Shown here one piece after another: positions 53,765 through 62,191 of a stretch of DNA of 64,000 bases. The notes beneath the pieces were generated by a model, which was not told the DNA's origin, ran no database searches, and was given only the letters and a program-made list of their open reading frames with translations. The stretch comes from Anammoximicrobium sp964645045 (lineage in GTDB: Bacteria; Planctomycetota; Planctomycetia; Pirellulales; Pirellulaceae). Position 1 is the first letter of the stretch. Each line of letters opens with the position of its first letter. The DNA lies in the NCBI GenBank assembly GCA_964645045.1, contig CAZXYZ010000010.1:62001-126000 (forward strand), given 5' to 3'. The position numbers were made by a program, and so were the translations under genes.

Positions 53765-55726
53765 ATGGAACTACCTCGTCGCCCTTCCGGAGATGTATTG
53801 CTGGCGCCTGGTGAAATGTCTGCCATCCGGCAGCGGCTTCGCGGCTTGGCGTCCCGGCACGATTTGTCCACCGTCATCGCCTGTGCCTTCGACCACCGCA
53901 CCCGGATCCTGCCCTTCATCTACGCCGACTTGCGCATGGTCCCCGCCGGAGTGCGCGCGATCGGTTCGGCACTGGCGGATTCCGGGTTCGGCAAGACGCG
54001 GATTGTGCTCCAACAATGGAACCGGAATTTTCGTCCCTCCCAAATGCGGCTGGACGGGCGGATTCCCGACCTGTTTCTCGTGTCCAGTATGCACCTGCAC
54101 TCGGCCGAATGCGACCGGCTGATCCAGGACGCCAACCGGATCGATCCGGCCCAGCGGCCGCTGATTATCGCCGGTGGTCCCCGGATTATCTACGAGCCCT
54201 GGCAGGTATTCAGCGGTGATGCGGACAACCCATGGGGCGCCGATGTGGCCGTAACGGGTGAAGAGTACGTGCTGTTGAATCTGTTGGAAGTCGTGTTGTC
54301 CATGCGGGCCCGCAACGAGCCGCTGCGGGCCGCCTTTTTACGGGCGCGTCAGGCGGGGGCCTTGGACGAGATCCCGGGGCTGGTCTACAGCCGTTCCGCA
54401 ACGCCGGACGGCCCCTGCGAGGAATTGGTCGACACGGGCATTCAACGTCTGTTGGGCGACCTGGACGAATTGCCGTATCCGGTGCTCGGTTACCAGCTGT
54501 TGGAGCCACCCAGTGCGGCCGCCACCTTGGGGCCGCAGGCCCTGCCGGCCAACCGCGTCCGCAGGCACTGCATCGTCTCGTCCATTGTCTTGACGACGGG
54601 CTGCAAGTTCCGCTGTTCCTACTGCCCCATCCCGGCTTACAACCAGCGCCAGCATCGAACCAAGAGCGGCGAACGCGTGGCGGACGAGATGCAGCAGATT
54701 GCCGAGACGTACGGCATCGCCAACTTTTTCGGGACGGACGACAACTTCTTTAACGATACGAAACGCACCTTGGACATCGCCGAAGCGTTGGCCCGCCGCG
54801 TGAACACCCGGCAGCGGCCCTACTGCAAGATCCGCTGGGCCACCGAGGCGACGATCCACGATACCTTGCGGCTGCAGGAGCACTTGCCGGTCATTCGCCA
54901 GTCGGGACTGATGGCGTTGTGGCTGGGCGTCGAAGACCTCACGGGCACGCTGGTGAAAAAGGGGCAGGACGAGAACAAGACCATCCGGGCCTTCCGTCTG
55001 TTGCGGGACAACGGGATCTATCCCGTGCCCATGATGATGCACTACGACGCGCAGCCGCTGGTCACGTGGAAGGGCAACCAGGGACTGCTCAATCAAATCG
55101 GGGTGCTGCGCAAGGCCGGGGCACTGTACACCCAGGTGCTGATGCTCACCCCTTCGCCGGGTTCCAAGTGGTACGAAGACACCTACACGTCGGGACTGGC
55201 GATTTCCGAGGTGAATGGCACGGCCGTCGAGCCGCATATCGTCGACGGCAACTACGTCGTGGCTTCCAAGCATCCTCGGCCGTGGCTCAAGCAGTTGAAC
55301 CTGCTGGCCGGATACACGTACTTTTTCAACCCGCTGCGTCTGGTCCTCGCGCTGGTTCGCTCGAAATCCGCGGTCCCCTTGGCGGATCTCGAAACGCGGC
55401 CTCCCGAGGACGTCGCCCAGTACTCGGCTTGGAAACGGATCCGGCGGCGGTTGTATTTGAAGGCCCGGGCGCACGTGATCGATGCCGGGGTGCAGCTGTT
55501 CGGCATGTATGGCCTGATGCACACGTACCGCCGCACGTTGGGCTGGGCCTGGCAGCTGCTGCGGGGCGGCATCCAACGCTACGACAGAGCCCCCGCCAGT
55601 CGCATCCCGATGCGCAGCCCCGAGGGTAACGCGGCGCCCCACGCCTTGCCCGGCACGCCCACGTGCGAACCGGGGCAGCCGTTGGTGACCCTCGACGTGA
55701 AACCGCGGCGGCGATTGGCCGGGTGA
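53765..55726 (+). CDS. B12-binding radical SAM enzyme
   Basis: A 653-residue protein: an N-terminal cobalamin-binding-like region (about 30-180) followed by a radical SAM core with the cluster cysteines C280, C284 and C287 in 'TTGCKFRCSYCPIP'. The C-terminal part ('LNLLAGYTYFFNPLRLV') contains a hydrophobic helix that may sit at the membrane. The ATG at 53765 is chosen; the frame is open to 53711. Likely a methyltransferase or rearrangement enzyme on a lipid or natural product; HpnJ/HpnR-like and 'lipid biosynthesis' members are related. Nothing beside it fixes the substrate. Confidence 0.85.
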   Translation: MELPRRPSGDVLLAPGEMSAIRQRLRGLASRHDLSTVIACAFDHRTRILPFIYADLRMVPAGVRAIGSALADSGFGKTRIVLQQWNRNFRPSQMRLDGRIPDLFLVSSMHLHSAECDRLIQDANRIDPAQRPLIIAGGPRIIYEPWQVFSGDADNPWGADVAVTGEEYVLLNLLEVVLSMRARNEPLRAAFLRARQAGALDEIPGLVYSRSATPDGPCEELVDTGIQRLLGDLDELPYPVLGYQLLEPPSAAATLGPQALPANRVRRHCIVSSIVLTTGCKFRCSYCPIPAYNQRQHRTKSGERVADEMQQIAETYGIANFFGTDDNFFNDTKRTLDIAEALARRVNTRQRPYCKIRWATEATIHDTLRLQEHLPVIRQSGLMALWLGVEDLTGTLVKKGQDENKTIRAFRLLRDNGIYPVPMMMHYDAQPLVTWKGNQGLLNQIGVLRKAGALYTQVLMLTPSPGSKWYEDTYTSGLAISEVNGTAVEPHIVDGNYVVASKHPRPWLKQLNLLAGYTYFFNPLRLVLALVRSKSAVPLADLETRPPEDVAQYSAWKRIRRRLYLKARAHVIDAGVQLFGMYGLMHTYRRTLGWAWQLLRGGIQRYDRAPASRIPMRSPEGNAAPHALPGTPTCEPGQPLVTLDVKPRRRLAG

Positions 55727-55735
55727 CGGCCAAGC

Positions 55736-56830
55736 TCACTTCACCCGCCGGACGCGGTGATTGAGCGTATCGCCGATGTAGATCGCGCCGTCCGGGCCGA
55801 CGCAGATCCCGTGAGGCCGCGCCAGCTGAGCCTGCGTTGCCGGGCCGCCGTCGCCCGCGCCGCCCTTCTGCCCGTTGCCGGCCACGGTGGTCACGATGCC
55901 CCGGGCGACGTCGATTTCGCGAATGGCCTGGTTCTCGGTATCGACCACGTACACGTGTCCCTGCGGGCCGACGGCGATTCCTTTCGGCCCATTGAAGGTG
56001 GCGGCGCCGGCCGGTCCGCCGTCGCCGCCGTAGCCCACTTGGCCGGTGCCCGCCACGTGCCGCAGCCGGCCCTCGGCCAAACTCATCCGCCAAACGCTGT
56101 GACCTTCGCGGAGGGCAATCCACATCGTCGGACCGTCGATAAACAAAGCCCGCGGGCCGAGGATCGGGTTCCCCAGAGCGCGCTGCCCGTCCACCGGCAA
56201 TTTCTTCTCCTCCGTTCCGGCGAGCGTCTCGATGATGCCCGTCTGCAGATCGATCCGCCGGATGTGGTGGTTGCCGATGTCGGCGACATACAAGTGCTGC
56301 CGATCGTCCAGCGCGATGCTGTGGGGCTGCTTGAATTGAGCCTTGACCGCCGGACCGCCGTCGCCGCCAAAGCCCGGCTTGCCGGTGCCCGCGAGCGTCG
56401 AGATGACGCCTGTTTTGGCGTCCACGCGGCGGATGAGGTGGTTCTGCATTTCGACGAAGAACATGTTGCGGTCGCGGTCGAAACGGACTTCGTACGGTTC
56501 GTTCAAGCTCGCCGCCGTCGCCGGGCCTCCGTCGCCCGCGTAGCCCTTGCGTCCGTTGCCGGCTACGGTGACCAGCTTGCCGCCGGCCAGATCGACGCGC
56601 AGCACGCGATGATTCCGCACTTCGGTCACGTACAACGCTCCGTCGGGACCGATCTCGACCCCGAACGGCTCGCCGATGTTGATCTCGCGGGCGAGGCCCT
56701 GGTTGCCGTTGTCCGTCGATTCCCCGGTTCCAGCCACGGTCTCGACATCCGCCGCTCGGGCGAGCCCGCACGTGGCCATGCCAAGAGCGAGTGCCATCAG
56801 ACAAACGATCGGGCGCAGGGGTCGGGGCAT
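55736..56830 (-). CDS. Secreted NHL-repeat beta-propeller protein
   Basis: A 364-residue exported protein. Signal peptide 'PIVCLMALALGMATCGLARAAD'. Repeats of about 50-60 residues follow with the motif 'VAGTGxxGxxGDGGPAxxAxxNxPxGIAVxxxGxxYVxDxxNHxIRxID' style: 'NEPYEVRFDRDRNMFFVEMQNHLIRRVD', 'QPHSIALDDRQHLYVADIGNHHIRRID', 'GPKGIAVGPQGHVYVVDTENQAIREID', 'RPHGICVGPDGAIYIGDTLNHRVRRV'. NHL propellers bind proteins or glycans. The ATG at 56830 overlaps the upstream gene's stop by one base, so they form an operon. Confidence 0.9.
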   Translation of the reverse strand: MPRPLRPIVCLMALALGMATCGLARAADVETVAGTGESTDNGNQGLAREINIGEPFGVEIGPDGALYVTEVRNHRVLRVDLAGGKLVTVAGNGRKGYAGDGGPATAASLNEPYEVRFDRDRNMFFVEMQNHLIRRVDAKTGVISTLAGTGKPGFGGDGGPAVKAQFKQPHSIALDDRQHLYVADIGNHHIRRIDLQTGIIETLAGTEEKKLPVDGQRALGNPILGPRALFIDGPTMWIALREGHSVWRMSLAEGRLRHVAGTGQVGYGGDGGPAGAATFNGPKGIAVGPQGHVYVVDTENQAIREIDVARGIVTTVAGNGQKGGAGDGGPATQAQLARPHGICVGPDGAIYIGDTLNHRVRRVK

Positions 56831-57360
56831 TACTTCGAAGACCGCCTTTCTTCTTCCACGCGGCGCAGTTGTTCTTCGACCCAGGCTTCGACCCGGCCGT
56901 ACGTCGGGAAGTGGGCCAACAAGGCGGCCAGGAGCACCGCCGCCATTACCAGGCTCGGCACCTGACGTTCCAGCAGATACGCCATTAGTGCCAAAAAGCT
57001 GCCGCCTTCCAGCATCGCCGCGCCGATCATCATCTTTGTCTGGTAGATCACCGCCAGCTTGCCGGCGTCGGTGTCGGGAACCGGGCCGGGACTCGGCGCG
57101 GCTTGCCAGGCGCCGGCGGCGAGTTTTCGCCGTTGGGCGGCGGCAACCAGATTGGGAACCAACAGGCAAAGCACCAAATCCGCGCCCGCAAAACAGACGG
57201 CCAGCAGGGTCAGCGTGTTGCCTTTGCCCGCTTGGCCGCCGGGCATGCCGGACACCACGACCAGTCCGAACATAACAACGCCCATGGCCAGCACCGCCAA
57301 AATGATCTGGGCCGTGCGGACCGTTGCCGCAAGTTGTTGTTTTGATGGTTCATCGAACAT
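56830..57360 (-). CDS. Small inner-membrane protein
   Basis: A 176-residue protein with four likely transmembrane helices (near residues 16-38, 50-72, 108-128, 131-151) and a charged C-terminus 'VEAWVEEQLRRVEEERRSS'. No family recognised. It precedes and overlaps the NHL-repeat gene. The ATG at 57360 is chosen over the TTG nine bases upstream. Confidence 0.8.
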   Translation of the reverse strand: MFDEPSKQQLAATVRTAQIILAVLAMGVVMFGLVVVSGMPGGQAGKGNTLTLLAVCFAGADLVLCLLVPNLVAAAQRRKLAAGAWQAAPSPGPVPDTDAGKLAVIYQTKMMIGAAMLEGGSFLALMAYLLERQVPSLVMAAVLLAALLAHFPTYGRVEAWVEEQLRRVEEERRSSK

Positions 57361-57574
57361 GACGTCCAAGGTAGGAAATCATCGGTACCGGTGCAACAGG
57401 GTGCGACGGCGGCGGGTGCGGGATTCCTGCCAACTCGTCCGGTTGTTGCGGCGGGAATTCCATGTTTCAAAAAAACCGACTTGCCCTCAAGCAAATACAT
57501 GTTGAGCGCCGATGAATGCAAATGAGACAAACCGGGAGGGCGGGACGGCCTTGAGTTGTTCCGTTTCAGGATAG

Positions 57575-57618
57575 AGGTCATAGCACAACGAAGGATTGTC
57601 GTGCTATGACCTTTTTTT
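57575..57618 (+). terminator. Rho-independent terminator with no gene in front of it
   Basis: AGGTCATAGCAC (57575-57586) and GTGCTATGACCT (57601-57612) pair perfectly and are followed by seven T (57612-57618). On the plus strand no open frame ends upstream, the adjacent gene being on the minus strand and starting at 57360. The region 57361-57574 may therefore encode a short non-coding RNA. Confidence 0.7.
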
Positions 57619-58142
57619 GTTTCTTGCTCTTGGCCCAAACGTTGCGGAAATCCCGGCGAACGGTAAGCGTCAGCCCCACCTCTTGGCATATCATTTGTAC
57701 ATGTTTCGTGCCGGAGTGGCGAGGTCGGTGGGCCGGTCGACGAGAATTCCCCATCCGTGCTCCGGCCTTGCCATCCGTGCTACCCAAGTGAAACGACCGC
57801 TAGAGCCTTCACGCAATTTGGCTGCAAGAGTTCTTCCGGCCCTACGTCTGGCGCGACCGGCAAGGCGGAAGCCTCCGGCCTCTGCGTCACTTCGCGTCCG
57901 TCTTCGCCTGCGGCCTGAGCAGTTCCGCGACATCCCATAAGTGCATCTTCCCATCCCGGCCCGTAGTGGCGTGCGTCGCCGCGGGCTGCTCGCCGCATCC
58001 CAGCGTGACGGAAATCCGGGCGATCGGACGACTGTGGCGGTCCAGTGTTTTGCGAGGGATGCTTGCTTTCCTGTTCAGTCTTACTATCTTAACACCTGAG
58101 ACGACTCGGGCGGTTGGCAGCGAGCAGAGTTGGAGGAACGAG
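57619..58142. other. Intergenic region, decayed fragment on the minus strand
   Basis: About 520 bases without an intact gene. A minus-strand frame ending at 57887 reads 'ATTGRDGKMHLWDVAEL', like the last WD40 repeat of a larger protein, but nothing upstream supports it. The promoter and GGAGG ribosome site of the next gene are at the right end (58132-58136). Confidence 0.4.
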
Positions 58143-59306
58143 ATGAAGAGAACCTGGGCAGTCATGTGCGTCGCGGTGATTCTGTCGGCGTTGTTGCCGC
58201 AGGCGGTCCGCGGCGAGGGCGACTGGGAGATGACCCTCGAAAGCGAACAAGCGTTGCAGCGCGGCTTGGAGTGGCTGGAAAAGAACCAGGGTGCGGAGGG
58301 CAATTGGGAGTCGAACGATACGGGGCTGGTGGGCATGGGGGCCTTGGCGTTCATGGCCGCCGGGCACGCGCCGGGCCGCGGCAAGTACGGGAAATCGGTC
58401 CAGCGGGCGTTGGACTACGTGCTGAAGAACGCCAAGCCTTCGGGGCTGCTGAACATCTCCAACCAGCAGCACGACATGTACAACCACGGCCTGGCGACGT
58501 TCGTGTTGGGCCAGGCCCACGGGATGACGACCGGCCGCGACCGCCGCTTGAACAGCGTCCTGGACCGGTCGCTGAAATTGATCGCCGCCACCCAATGCCT
58601 GGACGGCGGCTGGGACTACCACGCCCGGCGCCAACAGAATGGCCACGACTTGAGCCTGGCCGTGATGCAGGCCAAAGCGCTGCGGAGCGCCATGGACAGC
58701 GGGTTGGAGGTCTCGCCGGCCGTGGTGGATTTGGCCATCAAAAGCGTCCGCGAGCATTACACGCCCAACGGCGGCCGCCGCGATGCGCCGGAAGCCGAGC
58801 AGATGAAAGTGCCGGGACAATTCACCTATTCCAAAGGCGGCGGCCAGGGCACGACGGCCATGGCTGCGGCCGGGGTCGTCTGCCTGCAGGAATTCGGCCA
58901 GTACGAGGATTGGCGGATTGCGAAGAATATGGACTTGATCGCCGAACGCATCCGGCAATTGAAGAAACCCCAGCCGCGTTCGGGTACGATGCCCTTTGAC
59001 GCCTACACCTTGTACTATGTGGGTCAGGCGATGTACCAGGTGGGCGGCGATTACTGGCAGCAGAGCTACCCGACTTTGCGGGATTACCTGGTCGGATCCC
59101 AGGTTGTCGACTTGAACAACCCGGCGCAGAACGGCGTCTGGTACGACCGCGGCCAGGATGGCGGCGGCCGCGTCGGCGGCAAACCGGGTGAATTGTACGG
59201 AACGGCTGTCGCGTGTTTTATTTTGGCGATTCCGAACCGTTACCTGCCCATCTTGCAGGAAGGCAAGATCGAGAGTCTGCGAGCGCGGCAACCGGGTGCG
59301 CGATAA
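58143..59306 (+). CDS. Secreted prenyltransferase/squalene-oxidase-repeat protein
   Basis: A 387-residue exported protein (signal 'TWAVMCVAVILSALLPQAVRG') with alpha/alpha-toroid repeats of the terpenoid cyclase/prenyltransferase fold: 'ALQRGLEWLEKNQGAEGNWESNDTGLVGMGALAFMAAGH', 'CLDGGWDYHARRQQNGHDLSLAVMQAKAL', 'GTTAMAAAGVVCLQEFG'. Family members of this size are common in planctomycetes and are presumed non-enzymatic or hydrolytic; no cyclase motif 'DCTAE/DxDD' is seen. The ATG at 58143 is preceded by GGAGG. Confidence 0.88.
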   Translation: MKRTWAVMCVAVILSALLPQAVRGEGDWEMTLESEQALQRGLEWLEKNQGAEGNWESNDTGLVGMGALAFMAAGHAPGRGKYGKSVQRALDYVLKNAKPSGLLNISNQQHDMYNHGLATFVLGQAHGMTTGRDRRLNSVLDRSLKLIAATQCLDGGWDYHARRQQNGHDLSLAVMQAKALRSAMDSGLEVSPAVVDLAIKSVREHYTPNGGRRDAPEAEQMKVPGQFTYSKGGGQGTTAMAAAGVVCLQEFGQYEDWRIAKNMDLIAERIRQLKKPQPRSGTMPFDAYTLYYVGQAMYQVGGDYWQQSYPTLRDYLVGSQVVDLNNPAQNGVWYDRGQDGGGRVGGKPGELYGTAVACFILAIPNRYLPILQEGKIESLRARQPGAR

Positions 59307-59328
59307 GCATAGAAACGAAGTGGCGTTA

Positions 59329-59424
59329 GGGCTCAGACGTACAGAATTCAATTTTTGCGGTCGTTCGCCCAACCAAGTGGAAAGAGTCTTTCCCGCAAAA
59401 ACTGAATTCTGTACGTCTGAGCCC
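59329..59424. repeat. 96-bp inverted repeat (GGGCTCAGACGTACAG family), copy 2
   Basis: Same family as 35736-35831: arms GGGCTCAGACGTACAGAATT and complement, loop sequence unrelated between the copies. It starts about 20 bases after the stop of the prenyltransferase-fold gene and could end its transcript. The rest of the gap to 59525 holds no gene. Confidence 0.93.
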
Positions 59425-59525
59425 GGATCGCAACTCCCCACCAACGAGCGGAACGCTTGCGTCGAACAACCTTCAGCGTCACAACATAACGAATTGCCCC
59501 ATCACTTACCCTGCCGTCCCCCACG

Positions 59526-62117
59526 ATGACCCTCATACCGTCCTTCGTCGCCGTGTCGTTTGCCATCGCCGGGCTGATCGCCGCTGCCGGTCCGGTGATC
59601 ATTCACTTGTTGAACCGGCGGCGGTATCGCATCGTCCAATGGGCGGCGATGGACTTTTTGCGCGAAGCCCTGCAGCGCAACCGGCGGATCCTGACTTTGC
59701 GGGACTTGTTGCTGTTGATATTGCGTACGGCGGCCGTGCTGCTGGTGGGGCTGGCGCTGGCCCGGCCCTTCTTTTCGTCCAGCGACCAGGCCTACGACGG
59801 CTCCAAGCCGCTGCATGCCGTGTTGGTGATCGACAACAGTCTGAGCATGGGCTTTGAATCGCTCGAAGGCACATTGCTGGACCAGGCCAAAGATCGGGCT
59901 CGGGGATTTATCGACCAGTTGCCGGCCGACAGCCGGGTGACGATCATCCCGCTGTGCGGTTCGCGGTCGGGCTACAGCCCGGACGCAGCAACGAAGGAAA
60001 ACGCCTTTCAGTCGCTGGCCAAGATCGAGTTGGTCGATCGTTCGGCCAGCGTGTTGCGGGCCATGAACGAAGCCAAGCGGGCCTGCGAACTGGGGCCGAC
60101 GCTGGGTCAACGAATCGTGATTTTCAGCGATCAGCAGATCTCCAATTGGCGCGACTTGACGCAACCGGACCAGTTCGAGGGCTTGCCACCGATTCAAGTC
60201 GTCGATATCTCGCCGGCGGACCAGCAGAACACGTGGGTCTCCGCCTTCCGCGTCCAGGACGGGGTGGCCGACGTCGAGACGCCCACGACGTTCCTGGCCG
60301 AAATCCGCTACGACGGCCCGGTTCCGCGGCAGGATGTGGAAGTGGCGTTGAGCGTGGACGATCAGGAAGTGGCCTCGAAGTCGGTGACGCTGGAACCGGG
60401 GCAAGGCGCGCGGGAGGTCTCGTTCCAATACCTGTTCAACGCGTATCAGCCGGAGCCCGGCAAGTCGCAGTCCGTGCCGGTCAAAGTGTCGCTCACCCCG
60501 GACAACCTGCCCGCCGACGACGAGCGGTGTCTGGCCGTGCCCGTGGTGGCCGCGTTGCCGGTCGTGTTCGTCGACCAGTACGGAGCGGACGACGAAGACC
60601 CCGTCAAGAATCGGCTGGGCGAAACGCGGCTGCTCCGCAAGCTGTTGGCGCCGGTCGCCAGCCGCGCCGAGAGTTCCCGCCAGTTGGTCCGCGTGCGGCA
60701 CGTCAAGCTGGACCAGGTGACGCAGGAACTGTTGGAGGACGCGCGGCTGGTCGTGATCGCAGGCATCGCCGATCCGGCCGACAAAACGGCCTTGTTGCGG
60801 GACTATGTCGAGCAAGGCGGACAGCTGTTCATCGCGGCCGGCGGGGCCTACGATCCGGCGCGGAACTCCGGGTTCGATCCGGCCCGCTGGACGGAATCCG
60901 CTTGGCTGGACGGCCTGGGGATCCTGCCGGCGCCGCTGCTGCCGGAACCGCTGGGCGCGCTGCCGGACGAAGCGGCTAGTGACTTGAAGCCGTTTTTCCT
61001 GGCGTTTGACAGTCTGGTGGCCCATCAGTACTTCCAGCTGGCAGGCGTGTCGGAGGAGGAATTGCGGGACCTGTACTCCGAGCCGTTCTTCTTCAAGGCC
61101 GTCCGCGCCGATGTAAGCGACGAGATGTTGCAGGCGCTGCGGCAAGCGGAACTCAAGCGGCTGGAAGAGGAACAGCAATTCATTGCCGAAGCCCGGGCAC
61201 GGCGCAAGCAGGCGGTCCAGTCCGGCGGCGAAGCGGCTTTGGACGAAACGGGGAAGCAACAGCTGCGCGGCGACGAACAGCGCGAGGGGCTGCTGCGTCA
61301 CAGCTGGCTGCTGTGGGCTCACCAGATGGCGGCCGGCGACGGAGAACCGTTACCGGACGATCCCAGCCAACGGAAGAGCCGCCTGGAAGAAATGGCGGAA
61401 CGCACCGTGCCTCGCGTCCTGGCCCGTTTTGACAATCCGGCCGGCACGCCGTACCTCGTGGCCCGGAAAATTCAACGCGGCGATGTGCTGCTGGCCACCA
61501 GCGGATTATTGTCCAACTGGAACACGCTGCCCACCAGCAACGCGGTAGTGATCTTTGACCGCACGTTGCGGGCCATGATCCAGTCCACATTGCCGCCGCG
61601 GAACTTCGGTCCGACGGAGCGGATCGCACTGCCGCTGCCGACGGGCGAGCGGGAGTTGACGCTGCAGCTGCGGCGGCCGGACGGCGGCGCGCAGGCGGAG
61701 CTGCTGGACACGGGCTTTGTGGGCAAGGAGCAGTTGGGATTCAGCATCGAACAACCGCTGGCACGGGGCTTGTACCGGGTGACGGCGTTGCGGGCCAACG
61801 GCAACGGGGGCGCTGCGGCGCGCGAAACCGCGTGGGAGCTGCCGGTGGCCGTGAACGGCGACGCGGAAGAATCGGAATTGCAGCCGCTGAGCCGCGAACA
61901 GTTCGACGCCCGGGTCGGCAGCGCCGCCGTGCGCTGGGTCGGCCCGGAAGACGAAATCAGCCTGGCGGGCACCCAGGTCAGCGGTCAGGACAGCTGGTGG
62001 TGGCTGATCCTGGCGGTGCTGGGGCTGCTGCTGGTGGAATTGCTGCTGGTGGCCAAGTGGACGGCTGGCGTGGCCCGCACGGCGACCCCCTCGCCGGCCC
62101 CCGCGACCACGACGTAG
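59526..62117 (+). CDS. BatA/VWA domain membrane protein
   Basis: An 863-residue membrane protein. The N-terminal BatA (aerotolerance regulator) segment has two helices ('FAIAGLIAAAGPVIIHLLNRRRYRIVQWAAMDFLREA' and 'RDLLLLILRTAAVLLVGLALARPFF'), followed by a VWA domain with MIDAS 'VLVIDNSLSMGF'; the third MIDAS motif reads 'IVIFSDQQISNW'. A large periplasmic/cytoplasmic part and a C-terminal helix 'SWWWLILAVLGLLLVELLLVAKW' end the protein. It resembles the first of the tandem BatA-like genes usually near MoxR/DUF58 genes. Confidence 0.88.
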   Translation: MTLIPSFVAVSFAIAGLIAAAGPVIIHLLNRRRYRIVQWAAMDFLREALQRNRRILTLRDLLLLILRTAAVLLVGLALARPFFSSSDQAYDGSKPLHAVLVIDNSLSMGFESLEGTLLDQAKDRARGFIDQLPADSRVTIIPLCGSRSGYSPDAATKENAFQSLAKIELVDRSASVLRAMNEAKRACELGPTLGQRIVIFSDQQISNWRDLTQPDQFEGLPPIQVVDISPADQQNTWVSAFRVQDGVADVETPTTFLAEIRYDGPVPRQDVEVALSVDDQEVASKSVTLEPGQGAREVSFQYLFNAYQPEPGKSQSVPVKVSLTPDNLPADDERCLAVPVVAALPVVFVDQYGADDEDPVKNRLGETRLLRKLLAPVASRAESSRQLVRVRHVKLDQVTQELLEDARLVVIAGIADPADKTALLRDYVEQGGQLFIAAGGAYDPARNSGFDPARWTESAWLDGLGILPAPLLPEPLGALPDEAASDLKPFFLAFDSLVAHQYFQLAGVSEEELRDLYSEPFFFKAVRADVSDEMLQALRQAELKRLEEEQQFIAEARARRKQAVQSGGEAALDETGKQQLRGDEQREGLLRHSWLLWAHQMAAGDGEPLPDDPSQRKSRLEEMAERTVPRVLARFDNPAGTPYLVARKIQRGDVLLATSGLLSNWNTLPTSNAVVIFDRTLRAMIQSTLPPRNFGPTERIALPLPTGERELTLQLRRPDGGAQAELLDTGFVGKEQLGFSIEQPLARGLYRVTALRANGNGGAAARETAWELPVAVNGDAEESELQPLSREQFDARVGSAAVRWVGPEDEISLAGTQVSGQDSWWWLILAVLGLLLVELLLVAKWTAGVARTATPSPAPATTT

Positions 62118-62191
62118 GATGCAAGCCGCGGGGACGCCCCGGGGGGGCTCCAACTGACCAATGACAACTGACCAATGACGAAGTAGCTGCT

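Noticed and set aside
57887..58100. WD40 protein fragment
   Set aside because: One repeat-like motif only; could be chance.
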